DNA of 26,877 bases from SVEL01 sp964573715 (GTDB taxonomy: Bacteria > Bacillota > Clostridia > Lachnospirales > Lachnospiraceae), in contig CAZNKR010000027.1 of NCBI GenBank assembly GCA_964573715.1, positions 1-26,877 of the forward strand, written 5' to 3'. Position numbers and translations under genes: made by a program. This document shows positions 1 through 7,656 of this stretch, piece after piece; positions within the stretch are counted from its first letter, which is position 1, and each line of letters begins with the position of its first letter. The notes under the pieces are model-generated. The model did no database searches. It had not been told where the DNA came from and was given only the letters and a program-made list of their open reading frames with translations.

Positions 1-41
1 GTTACACACGCTAATCCGCCATTTATGATTATTTCTTTCAT
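1..41 (-). CDS. N-terminus of an unidentified minus-strand gene (partial)
   Basis: An ATG at 41-39 on the minus strand opens a frame that runs off the left edge and reads MKEIIINGGLACV. It is preceded by AAGGAAG about 6 bases upstream, a good ribosome site after a long A-run. Thirteen residues are too few to name a family. The start call rests only on the ribosome site and the open frame. Confidence 0.45.
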   Translation of the reverse strand, partial: MKEIIINGGLACV

Positions 42-348
42 CGTATTCTTCCTTTTTTTTTTTCTAATTGTACCAACTCGCTGGCGCGATGGCTAGCCTA
101 CGTTTTTGCTCCCACGACTTTCTCGGTTTGGGTTATAAGTTTTCGTTGTGCTTACTTTGAATTTATGCTACATTTATCATGTCAGTATAGACGAAACGGA
201 GTTTATACAAGGGATGCCAATTACGAGCCGGTCATCTAACCTCGCTACTTTGTCGGAGAAAAGCGTGAATTGCATATTAATGATGAACTACAGTATCTAT
301 AGCTTTATTTTTTGAACCTGTCATTTGCAATTTGTTGTCACTTTATAA
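42..348 (-). other. Non-coding stretch, possible structured leader
   Basis: No convincing ORF is seen on either strand. Read on the minus strand as the 5' leader of the gene at 41-1, it has several short complementary pairs: CGCTTT with AAAG-AGCG near 270-243, TTTCGT (about 193) with ACGAAA (about 141), and the self-complementary GGCTAGCC around 92-99. Positions 74-104 are clearly more GC-rich than the surroundings. I recognise no riboswitch core (no SAM-I, TPP, cobalamin, c-di-GMP or ydaO signature). It could be an uncatalogued leader RNA or simply intergenic DNA. Confidence 0.25.
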
Positions 349-378
349 CAATATTATCCGCTTTTCCTTATTGATTAT

Positions 379-603
379 TTGTCATATATCCACAAATTCA
401 GTAGAGATGAAAAAATACAATTTCCATATAGAGTAGTTGAGACTCATATTGGCTACCCGTCCGCAATTTGGTACAATCATGAAGAATTATATCATTATTG
501 TCAATTTACGACAATAAAAGTCAAGCATATAAAATTCCCATATACTTCATTGATAAAGCTTTACCCACAAAATCAAAAGGCATCATTGCATTTTTCTTCA
601 TAG
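379..603 (+). other. Doubtful plus-strand ORF (74 codons)
   Basis: The frame is open from 349 to a TAG at 601-603. It has no ATG, only a TTG at 379 without a clear ribosome site. The product is rich in Tyr, His and Ile (for example ETHIGYPSAIWYNHEEL) and I do not recognise it. It is the only plus-strand ORF here not shadowed by a minus-strand gene. It could be a decayed gene fragment or chance. Confidence 0.2.
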
Positions 604-611
604 TAAATACC

Positions 612-639
612 AAAAAGATGCACATCCGTGCATCTTTTT
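612..639. terminator. Bidirectional Rho-independent terminator
   Basis: A perfect 12-bp stem, AAAAAGATGCAC / GTGCATCTTTTT, with the four-base loop ATCC. The A/T ends supply a U-run in both directions. It lies 11 bases past the stop of the GH25 gene on the minus strand. Confidence 0.9.
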
Positions 640-650
640 CCACCCTACCC

Positions 651-2738
651 CTATTCCTCTTCTTCACTTTCTAACTCTGCCACTGTTGTTTCCTCAGTCT
701 CCTGAATTACCACCGCACAGTTTCTGTAATATATTTCTCCATCCTCACCCAATAATGTATATTTTATTACATATCCATCCCTTGTATTAAAACTCTTTGT
801 AGCTATGGCATTTGTAAGTGCTGCATTATAGCTTACCGTAACCTTAGTTGCATCTCCAATAATGTTTTGTAGTGCTGCTCCTTTAAGAGTGGAAGCAAAT
901 CCTGCCTCTTGAGTTTGTGACAAACTATATGAAAGATTTGCACTTGTAATATCTATTACATTCAATATAAGTTCAGCTGTTGTTGTTAAATTTTTACTAT
1001 CCTTTATGGTGTATATAATTGTATATTTACCACTTACTAGTTTGCTTGTAACAAGATTTGCCAGTTCTCCAATATTTCCAATAACATTGCCATTCTCGTC
1101 GGATATGTACATAGATGTTGGATAGCTTATAGCTACTGATGATAATAGGTTATTTCCTTCATAATCCTTAGCTGTTTGAACATCACTTGTTATTTGCTGT
1201 TGAATTGCATTTACTATATCTGATGTGGTCATACTGCCACTGTCTGTTGAAACAAACATATTTATTTCAGATTTGTTCAATACCAATGTAGGCTTTGAAC
1301 GTACTATTAATTTGGAATCTACATTCTTTGAGGCACCTGTGAAATCCACAATTTTATATGTTACTGTGTATTCTCCAGCGGTATTTATTGCAGTATTCAT
1401 ATCCACTACAGAGCCAGACTTATTCTTTATTTCATACTTAACTGATGAAGTAACATTTACACCAACTGTATTGTATGCAGATACTCCAGTCATTAAATTA
1501 ACGCTTGTACCAATATTTGTGGTAACTGTCGGATTTTTAATAATTAATTGTAATGCTGTATTAGGTACTTCAGTTCCACTAAAGGAGAAGAATGCAACAT
1601 TCATATCCACGTTGCCACTTATACCATTTACCCTGCCTTGGCTAGTGTACTGCCACATTTGATATGTGTATTCCACATTTCCATACTTACCTGATGGGGT
1701 TGCTTCACCTAGCTGATATCGTTTTCCTGCGTAGGTTTGAGGTTTTCCTTGACTATTCCATCCTGGATAAGAAGCTAACCATACTTTGTATTTTGAGCAT
1801 ATACCATTAGCATCAAATCTATTAACTATATGGTCAATATTGGCGTAAACCATTGTGGAATATCCTGCTGCCTTAATCATTTCACAATAAGTAATGGCAA
1901 TATTGTTTAACTGGTTTTTTGAAAGATTTGCACTTGCTATTCTAGGTGAATTATAGCTTTCCCAGTCAAATACAACTGGATATGTAATTTTATATTTCTT
2001 AATAAGACCTATTACCAATGAAGCTTCTTCTCTTGCTTCTTGAGTGGTAATAGCTGTTGAATAGCTGTAGATTCCTATCTGCATACCATTTGCAAGGGCA
2101 TTTTCAATATTTTGCTCGTACTTTGAGTCAGTAAAGAGCATTCCATTTGTACCACGTCCGCCTACTCTAATAATGGCAAAATTTATACCATCTGCCTTAA
2201 CCTTTGCCCAATCAATATTTTTCTGCCATGCGGATACATCTATGCCATTTACTACTTTTGCTATTTCACTAACCTTTGGAGGTTCTGTTGGCTTTTCCGT
2301 AGGTGGTTCTGTTATCATTTCTTCATGCTTCTTTGGATCTTCTTTTTCTACCTCAGCCTGAGAATATGTTGTTAATTGCTCTAGAGGAATAGTTTCAGGA
2401 ACCTTCATAACTGTGGTTTCTTCCTCTGTGGTTTCTTCTGTAGTTTCCTCAGTAGTAGCTTCATTGGTCGTGACCTCTTCTGTAGTTTCCATCACAGTTT
2501 CTTCCATTTCAGCTTCCATACTTGTTGTTTCATTGTTTGATTTGTTGTCACTCTTTTTAGCTATAATAATAGTGGATGCTATAACAGTGACTGTCATAGC
2601 AACTATAAGTGTAGAACAGATTGCTATTCCCTTTGGTGTCTTTATAGCAACCGCCACTTTACCAGCCACCTTTTGTATTTTCCTTCCAAAAGACTTAAAG
2701 CCCTCTATTATTTTACTTATCAAGTTTGTATTTTCCAA
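651..2738 (-). CDS. Membrane-anchored GH25 lysozyme/muramidase with C-terminal surface repeats
   Basis: A 695-residue cell-surface muramidase predicted to cleave the beta-1,4 bond between MurNAc and GlcNAc. A basic N-terminus is followed by one membrane segment (about residues 39-60), so it is probably anchored N-in. A Thr/Glu-rich stalk (about 64-120, repeated TTEE) and a Pro/Lys linker follow. The GH25 domain spans about 164-388: DVSAWQ at 167-172, the catalytic-type DWE (Asp258, Glu260), and YQMWQYTSQG before the closing VDMN. Residues 395-695 look like beta-sandwich surface repeats with an acidic tail. The start is a TTG at 2738 with GAGG 10 bases upstream, matching the promoter at 2772-2800. 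It is monocistronic and ends at the 612-639 terminator. The family call is firm; the role (wall remodelling or lysis of competitors) is inferred. Confidence 0.9.
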   Translation of the reverse strand: MENTNLISKIIEGFKSFGRKIQKVAGKVAVAIKTPKGIAICSTLIVAMTVTVIASTIIIAKKSDNKSNNETTSMEAEMEETVMETTEEVTTNEATTEETTEETTEEETTVMKVPETIPLEQLTTYSQAEVEKEDPKKHEEMITEPPTEKPTEPPKVSEIAKVVNGIDVSAWQKNIDWAKVKADGINFAIIRVGGRGTNGMLFTDSKYEQNIENALANGMQIGIYSYSTAITTQEAREEASLVIGLIKKYKITYPVVFDWESYNSPRIASANLSKNQLNNIAITYCEMIKAAGYSTMVYANIDHIVNRFDANGICSKYKVWLASYPGWNSQGKPQTYAGKRYQLGEATPSGKYGNVEYTYQMWQYTSQGRVNGISGNVDMNVAFFSFSGTEVPNTALQLIIKNPTVTTNIGTSVNLMTGVSAYNTVGVNVTSSVKYEIKNKSGSVVDMNTAINTAGEYTVTYKIVDFTGASKNVDSKLIVRSKPTLVLNKSEINMFVSTDSGSMTTSDIVNAIQQQITSDVQTAKDYEGNNLLSSVAISYPTSMYISDENGNVIGNIGELANLVTSKLVSGKYTIIYTIKDSKNLTTTAELILNVIDITSANLSYSLSQTQEAGFASTLKGAALQNIIGDATKVTVSYNAALTNAIATKSFNTRDGYVIKYTLLGEDGEIYYRNCAVVIQETEETTVAELESEEEE

Positions 2739-2771
2739 TTTTTATGTACCTCACTACTTTTGTATAAGGAA

Positions 2772-2800
2772 ATTTTACCCCCCCTTCCCAAATATATCAA
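2772..2800 (-). promoter_or_regulatory. Sigma-A-type promoter with a seven-G spacer tract
   Basis: On the minus strand TTGATA (2800-2795) is followed by a 17-base spacer and TAAAAT (2777-2772). The seven spacer bases next to the -10 are all G (2784-2778). A predicted start near 2765 gives a short leader to the TTG of the GH25 gene. The match was found by eye and is not tested. Confidence 0.6.
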
Positions 2801-2898
2801 TATGTAAATTTTACCTTTTATATCTCATATCTATCTTTTATTTTATAACTTTACCCTAATCACTTTTTTCCACACTAGCACATAGCAAGCTCCAAAGC

Positions 2899-3717
2899 CT
2901 ACACCTTACCTACAATAACCAGTGAACTCTGATTAATACTTAAGCTTGATGACGTAGCCAAGGATGGAGTATCCTTTATTGTAAATGTAACTTTTTTAGT
3001 CAGATTATAATTTCCCTTACCTGTAATAGTAATGGTTGCCGTACCAGGATTTGTGTTGTTAGAGTACGTTATAGTATAGTCACTGCCTGCTACAAGTGTT
3101 TTATTTAAATCCTTTACAACCACAGAAGGTACTATGGCCTTTCCTGTGTAGGTCTGAGCACTAATACTAGATACACTAGCATTAGCAATGCTTCTAGCTG
3201 TAATATTAAAGGTAACACTTCGTTCATCCTTATACTCCCCTATACCAGTTATTGTAATAGCCAGCGTGTATGCACTACCATTATATACTTTGTCGCTTAT
3301 AGGACTTATAGCCGCTGTAGTAATGCTAATTTGTTCTTCTGGTGTCATTGTGTTTAGTATTCGATACTTTGGACTTTGAGCGCATGTCAGCTCTTTATAA
3401 TTAGTTCCAAAGTATTCACTATATCCCGGTATACATGCATATGCCGTAACATAAATATAGTAATCTTTAGATGAATCATAGGTTCCAAGCCTATATGATT
3501 GTGTATTATATGCAGTTGGCGACATACTATATTTTTGGTATGTGCCATCTACTGTATTTGAAACATAAACATAATATTTTCCAAACATACCTAATGTCCC
3601 AGAATACTTATCCCACGACACTACTAACACTCCATCACTACCTACACTGTGTGACACATTTGTTAATGCAGTAGTTCTAACAACGGTAGAAGCTCCAGAT
3701 CCAGATTTGAGGACATT
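2899..3717 (-). pseudogene. 3' fragment of a clostridial surface-repeat protein
   Basis: The frame encodes a fibronectin-like segment (VVSWDKYSGTLG...YYVYVSNTVDG), then two copies of a clostridial Ig-like repeat. The second copy is complete (AQTYTGKAIVPSVVVKDLNK through GTATITITGKGNYNLTKKVTF). The first jumps from KVYNGSAYT straight to LAITITGIGEY, missing roughly 35 residues that the second has, so it carries an internal deletion. There is no signal peptide, membrane anchor or ribosome site: the nominal GTG start at 3726 lies in DNA that reads in another frame as the end of a TOPRIM-like gene. This is therefore a 5'-truncated remnant of a large extracellular protein joined to another broken gene near 3690-3715. 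The stop is at 2901-2899. Confidence 0.7.
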
Positions 3718-3970
3718 AAAAAACACCTGTATGGAATCCCATTTATATCTTGTAACGTTTGAAGCTGATCCATCATTTCCTTTTTTCGTTTGTTTCTATC
3801 AACTGCTTTCTGTGTATTCTGACAGGAAATCGTAGTTGTAGAATAAAAGAGATTTGAAGTATTACCTTGCACAATTGCACTATTTGGAATATATGTTCTA
3901 ATGCTGCTTTATCAGATTTCCCTTCAACGATAAACACAACTGCTTTTTTCATTTCAGTCTTTCGTGGCAT
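3692..3970 (-). pseudogene. Internally deleted, frameshifted TOPRIM-like gene
   Basis: The ATG at 3970 has a good GGGAG site 8 bases upstream and begins MPRKTEMKKAVVFIVEGKSDKAAL, a TOPRIM-type beta-strand/EG-K-SD start. After LEHIF (about 3887) the reading shifts frame to TYIPNSAIVQGNTSNLFYS and continues through a plausible domain (TTTISCQNTQKAVDRNKRKK, then GIPYRCFLMSSNLDLE) before running into the surface-protein fragment. From memory, clostridial proteins with this N-terminus carry such a TYI...GNT segment much further downstream, so the middle appears deleted at GAACATATATTCC and the 3' end lost. Homologues often follow a partner gene, but the function of the family is not clear to me. 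A product is unlikely. Confidence 0.6.
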
Positions 3971-3991
3971 AAATCATTCTCCCTTTCAATT

Positions 3992-4230
3992 TTATTGTAC
4001 ATCGCTTTCTATTATTTGTCGAAAAGCATCTGACAGTGGGATTTCTACATTGGATTCCCCACGTCCCGCACGTCGGAATGCATATCCCATAGCCTGAAGT
4101 TCTGTTTCATCATACAATTCCTCTTTTTGCCCTCCAAGTGTAATCGTTCTGATATAGAAATCTCTTCTATTGTGATTCTTTTCCACACCAACCTGACGAA
4201 TATAGCGGTTCTTTGCATTAATTCATACAT
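3992..4230 (-). pseudogene. Small frameshifted gene upstream of the TOPRIM-like remnant
   Basis: The ATG at 4230 opens a frame beginning MYELMQ, but the protein-like sequence lies in the next frame: NRYIRQVGVEKNHNRRDFY, then ITLGGQKEELYDETELQAMG and VEIPLSDAFRQIIESDVQ, stopping at 3992. One missing A in CAAAGAACC (about 4208-4215) would restore MYELMQKNRYIRQVG as one frame of about 79 codons. The stop is 22 bases before the TOPRIM-like ATG, so the two were probably one operon. I do not recognise the family. It may be a broken small gene or the tail of a larger ATPase-like partner. Confidence 0.45.
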
Positions 4231-4242
4231 TTTGTCCAGTTT

Positions 4243-4282
4243 ACTATTTAAACAGTTGTCAACAGTTCGCTACTTAAATAGT
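4243..4282. promoter_or_regulatory. Operator-like nested dyad upstream of the remnant operon
   Basis: A perfect 9-bp inverted repeat, ACTATTTAA (4243-4251) and TTAAATAGT (4274-4282), encloses two direct copies of AACAGTT (4251-4257, 4261-4267) and a GTTG-t-CAAC core. It sits 13 bases upstream of the ATG at 4230. This is typical of a repressor site, though no clear -10/-35 pair could be placed. Confidence 0.35.
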
Positions 4283-4353
4283 TATCAATACAACTATATT
4301 ATTTCAATATATCATAAAAGCACTTGCTTTTTCTTTATTATTATTTAAAGCAT

Positions 4354-4389
4354 AAAAAAACCTCCTTACTGGATTGTCCAGTAAAGAGG
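4354..4389 (-). terminator. Rho-independent terminator of the LicC-like/KAP transcript
   Basis: A 13-bp stem (4361-4373 with 4377-4389) with a three-base loop, followed on the minus strand by seven U residues (4360-4354). The single mismatch on the plus strand (C4365/A4385) becomes a G-U pair in minus-strand RNA, which supports transcription from the KAP side. Confidence 0.85.
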
Positions 4390-4440
4390 GTTCATATCAA
4401 AAAGACATGATTTTTATTTACAGATGAACAGCTTATAGGA

Positions 4441-4566
4441 GTGATTAATAGATTCCAAGGAGGGACATTTGAACCCGCCGGCACTTAATGAGTGCGTAGC
4501 ACGAATTTAGTACCGCTGCGAGGGTCAACTAAGCGAAAGTGGTCCCGGATTGGAACTATTAATCAC
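4441..4566 (-). ncRNA. GC-rich structured element in the 3' region of the KAP operon (candidate RNA or mobile repeat)
   Basis: It is closed by GTGATTAATAG (4441-4451) and CTATTAATCAC (4556-4566), extended by TTCCAA/TTGGAA past one bulged A, giving a 17-bp terminal stem. Inside are GGGAC (4462-4466) with GTCCC (4542-4546) and the hairpin GCACT-TAATG-AGTGC (4481-4495). On the minus strand, GGUAC-UAAAUUC-GUGCU is a five-pair stem with a seven-base loop, needing G-U pairs that exist only on that strand. GGGTTCAAAT follows the GCACT hairpin, giving a faint tRNA-Ser-like look, but there is no complete tRNA fold. G+C is near 50% against one third around it. It begins 15 bases past the KAP stop and lies before the terminator at 4389-4354. 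Confidence 0.5.
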
Positions 4567-4581
4567 GACAGAAGCGTCATC

Positions 4582-6513
4582 CTATTTATTCTTTGCTACA
4601 TCATCATTCTTCACTACAGTTCCCAAGAACTGCACCAATGTTATCATATTTCTTATCTTAATAATATCATAGTTCTCGCAGCTATCAGCCTTAAGTCCTT
4701 CATACAGCTTCTTGATATTATCCATATCTCTATCATTGACCTTATTGCCCATAGCCTTATATGCTTCATATAATGCCTTTCTAAAGTCATAAATGTTTTT
4801 ATTGTCTGAAGCCTTGATAGTGTCAAGAATCTTGTCTGTATCAAACTCAGAAATAAAGGTAATATGGTCAATAGCAATATCATGTCTATTTTCTTTTACG
4901 TAATCGTAAATCTTTGTGCCCCATGAATCCACATCTGAAAGAAGATCATTAATGAAATTCTGTTTTGTAGATTTGTTTTTCTCATCGATAAGGATACGTA
5001 TAGGCTTAATAGCAAGCTCATAATCTTCCTTTGTTGATGAATTATCAAAACTGATGTTACCTTCATCAAGAGAAATATTGCCCTGAGATGATTCTTTAAT
5101 GTTGACAATCATAAGCTTAATAATATCCATAAGCATATCTGTTTCAAATCCCACATCACAAAGAACAACCATACGATAAATGATAGATGGATATAATTTA
5201 AAATCAAACTTATTGATTTGAAGACCTGCAATGATATCCTTTATTGCACGACGAATCTTTGTCTCGTCCTTTTGCCACCAATTGTCAAGAGCCATAATAG
5301 GATTGTTTAAATCCTGCTCCTTTTCATACTCTTTAGATAAGTAGTACTTTATGTCATTGTCTATCTCGTCTTGATTGCACTTTGAGTAAATCATAAACTC
5401 ATCAATGAATCTAAACGCTATGTGATAGCCAAGCTCTGATGCTTTTTCAAAAGAATCAACTTCAATATATACGTTGTTCTCTGTCCACTTCCACTCGTAT
5501 GTACCTTGCTTGTAAGCAACTGCTATACAAAAACTATAATTAATCATATCTTTAAGTAGCTTTGTCTTTCTGTCTTTTAACCACTTAATGCTTTCATATA
5601 GAACAATAATCTTCGAAATAAAGAACTGGAAGGTTCTAAGATTTGTATGTTCTTTTTCTATAGCAAATGTACAATGCTGGTCATTTAAATCTAATAAAAT
5701 ATTTTGAAGATCAGGATTTGAAATATTGTCTAAGAGCATCTCCTTGGTAACCTTAATGTAATCAGGCTCATACTTAATAGTAATACCAACTAACTTCTCT
5801 TTAACCTTTTGATATGCTGTATTATCTTCTTCACATAAAAGCTGTGTTCTTCTCTTTAGTTCTGATAATGTAACCTTTTCATCTTGGCTGTTTGTCTTAA
5901 AGTTTTGATCAAGTTCACCAAAATCTACATTGCTTGAAGCGCTAAGTAAATACTTAAGTCCGAGATTTTCTGAGTCAACAAACTTTCCAATCTCCTTCTG
6001 GTTTGAAACAATAATAGTCTTTAGTCCTTGGTTTTCAACTAAGTCATTGATGTAACCAAATATTTCATTGATATGGCAGTTACATCTTTCCAAATCGTCT
6101 AGGATAAATATATAGCCTTCGAAATTGGAAAAGTTGTTTATGAATTCATCATAATTTGCATCCCAACGAGTCTTTGCAATATCAGTAACGACCTTAACAC
6201 CATATCTAACATCGCTAACATCATTGCTTCCAATAGATTTGTATAATGACATATATATCTCATTGGAAATCTCTTCTGTTGAAGATATACCATAAAGTGA
6301 AATATATAAAACCTTACGAGGTGTGTAGAGATAGTTTCTCTCTACTTTTTCATTTTCATATTTTTCTATAGCTTCTACAAGATTATTCTTAACAAAGAAG
6401 GTTTTACCACTTCCCCAGTCACCGTCAATCATAACGGCGTAGTTGTAAATAGCATTGTCTATGTACTCTTTTACAACTTCAATAATCTCTCCATCATTCA
6501 AACACTTTTCCAT
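4582..6513 (-). CDS. KAP-type P-loop NTPase
   Basis: A 643-residue NTPase of the KAP/P-loop class. The Walker A is GDWGSGKT (31-38), and the Walker B FILDDLERC (Asp139, Asp140) carries the DDLER hallmark. A sensor-type Asn is probable in IIVSNQKE (about 170). The remaining two thirds are helical and rich in Lys/Glu/Asp, with no convincing membrane segment, unlike some KAP proteins that have inserted helices. The ATG at 6513 follows GGAGAGGG. It lies 17 bases after the LicC-like gene and shares its promoter; it is followed by the structured element and terminator. KAP NTPases occur in membrane-associated assemblies and in several anti-phage loci; the role here is unknown. Low-GC base use matches the neighbours, so there is no sign of recent transfer. 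Confidence 0.8.
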   Translation of the reverse strand: MEKCLNDGEIIEVVKEYIDNAIYNYAVMIDGDWGSGKTFFVKNNLVEAIEKYENEKVERNYLYTPRKVLYISLYGISSTEEISNEIYMSLYKSIGSNDVSDVRYGVKVVTDIAKTRWDANYDEFINNFSNFEGYIFILDDLERCNCHINEIFGYINDLVENQGLKTIIVSNQKEIGKFVDSENLGLKYLLSASSNVDFGELDQNFKTNSQDEKVTLSELKRRTQLLCEEDNTAYQKVKEKLVGITIKYEPDYIKVTKEMLLDNISNPDLQNILLDLNDQHCTFAIEKEHTNLRTFQFFISKIIVLYESIKWLKDRKTKLLKDMINYSFCIAVAYKQGTYEWKWTENNVYIEVDSFEKASELGYHIAFRFIDEFMIYSKCNQDEIDNDIKYYLSKEYEKEQDLNNPIMALDNWWQKDETKIRRAIKDIIAGLQINKFDFKLYPSIIYRMVVLCDVGFETDMLMDIIKLMIVNIKESSQGNISLDEGNISFDNSSTKEDYELAIKPIRILIDEKNKSTKQNFINDLLSDVDSWGTKIYDYVKENRHDIAIDHITFISEFDTDKILDTIKASDNKNIYDFRKALYEAYKAMGNKVNDRDMDNIKKLYEGLKADSCENYDIIKIRNMITLVQFLGTVVKNDDVAKNK

Positions 6514-6530
6514 CTATTCCCTCTCCAATA

Positions 6531-7454
6531 CTATCTTGATTTGTATGATGCGTCAATCTTAACTAAATCGGTGATAGAGTTAATCTCTGTTGTATCACCA
6601 ATAGCGCATGGTCTAATGGCTACAGTAAAATCATCCTTAAACAATGTAAGTGGAACTTCTTCCCAATCTGACTTTCTACCTTCAGGCTGATTGTTGGCTT
6701 TTGTAAGGCAAGCAGAAAGATTTTTTCCGTCCTCTTCTGTCCAGTAGGATATACCTGTAATCTCATATGTCTTGTCACCACCGTACTTAATACCACGAAC
6801 TGTATCATTCTCAACGTCATAGCACCAGTTCTTTGTAGTTTCAACATATGTACCCATGTAGCATGTCTCATACTCGTACTTTCTGATAATATCTGGATTG
6901 TTGATTAATATACCACCATCGATGACATATGCATTCTTAATAAATTCCTTGATAGGCATAACAGCAGCAACTGTGCTAGCCTCGCTGTATCTTTCTATAC
7001 CAATAAAGGTAGCTTCTGGATACTTACCTTTTACTATCTCAAATACATCTGAAGAATATCCTGTAATAACAAAAATCTCTTCAATCTCTGCTTTTTGTAA
7101 AATTTCAAAGGTTTTCTCAATAATTCTCTTGCCGTTGATTTTCATCATAGACTTTGGTGTATTAACTGTGATAGGTATAAGGTTTGCCTCGAAGGATGCT
7201 GCCATAATAACCGCTCTGTTAACCTTGTATGGCTCAAGAGCCTGTGCACCTTTTTTTGTAAGTTCAATCTCGTTGCCATGAACCTCTATCATCTTTTTGT
7301 TTACAAGACTGTAAAGTTCGTCAATAGAAATCTTGTTCTCTACGAACCAATCAGTATTAACCTCCACGCCCGGCTTGTCCTTTGTAGCGTGCATAATAAG
7401 ATAATTCAATAATTCGAATTGTCCCTTGTTTAGTTTTGCGTCAAAAATTGCCAT
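6531..7454 (-). CDS. Winged-helix plus LicC-like (phosphocholine cytidylyltransferase-type) nucleotidyltransferase
   Basis: A 307-residue protein. Residues 1-75 look like a winged-helix domain (LNKGQFELLNYLIMH...LYSLVNKKMIEV...LTKKGAQAL). From about 79 a sugar-nucleotide-transferase fold follows: AVIMAASFEANLIPIT (81-96), TPKSMMKINGKRIIE and VITGY. This layout matches HTH-LicC-type proteins of Firmicutes, which charge phosphocholine or similar groups with CTP. However, the usual AAGxxSR nucleotide loop reads AASFEANL here, losing the Gly and the Arg, so activity or substrate may differ. The ATG at 7454 has GGAGAAGAGG upstream. It is the first gene of a two-gene unit with the KAP NTPase, behind the 7557-7585 promoter. 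No choline-pathway partner is seen nearby. It could instead be a regulator or a transferase acting on its partner. Confidence 0.65.
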   Translation of the reverse strand: MAIFDAKLNKGQFELLNYLIMHATKDKPGVEVNTDWFVENKISIDELYSLVNKKMIEVHGNEIELTKKGAQALEPYKVNRAVIMAASFEANLIPITVNTPKSMMKINGKRIIEKTFEILQKAEIEEIFVITGYSSDVFEIVKGKYPEATFIGIERYSEASTVAAVMPIKEFIKNAYVIDGGILINNPDIIRKYEYETCYMGTYVETTKNWCYDVENDTVRGIKYGGDKTYEITGISYWTEEDGKNLSACLTKANNQPEGRKSDWEEVPLTLFKDDFTVAIRPCAIGDTTEINSITDLVKIDASYKSR

Positions 7455-7556
7455 GTCCTCTTCTCCTTTACCCTTTAAAGTCTGAGTATTGTGGTCAAAT
7501 ATCCACTATGTAATAGATGCATAACCAATACATCCAATTTTCCTATCTTAAAATAA

Positions 7557-7585
7557 AGTATAATACAAGTTTTTTTAGATAGCAA
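7557..7585 (-). promoter_or_regulatory. Promoter of the LicC-like/KAP operon
   Basis: On the minus strand TTGCTA (7585-7580), a 17-base spacer and TATACT (7562-7557) fit a sigma-A promoter, about 100 bases upstream of the LicC-like start. Confidence 0.6.
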
Positions 7586-7607
7586 GTAGGAAAAACGACC
7601 AAAGATT

Positions 7608-7622
7608 TGTGCAATTTGCACA
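7608..7622 (-). terminator. Possible weak terminator after leuA
   Basis: The hairpin TGTGCA-att-TGCACA, about 35 bases past the leuA stop. On the minus strand the U-run (GTTTTTCC) starts only about 11 bases later, so it is weaker than the other terminators here. Confidence 0.35.
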
Positions 7623-7656
7623 TCCACAGCCGCTTTTTCCGTAAAAATAACTATAT

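Noticed and set aside
4243..4282. A TTGACA promoter (minus strand, 4262-4257) for the small frameshifted gene
   Set aside because: No -10-like hexamer lies 16-18 bases downstream; the dyad is better viewed as an operator or other repeat.
4441..4566. A complete tRNA gene on the minus strand (GGGTTCAAAT T-loop-like string)
   Set aside because: There is no seven-pair acceptor, the T-stem does not pair as required, the anticodon-like loop lacks U33, and an extra 17-bp stem encloses it.
4582..4883. Extra minus-strand ORFs inside the KAP gene
   Set aside because: They are out-of-frame readings of the KAP coding sequence with no start signals.
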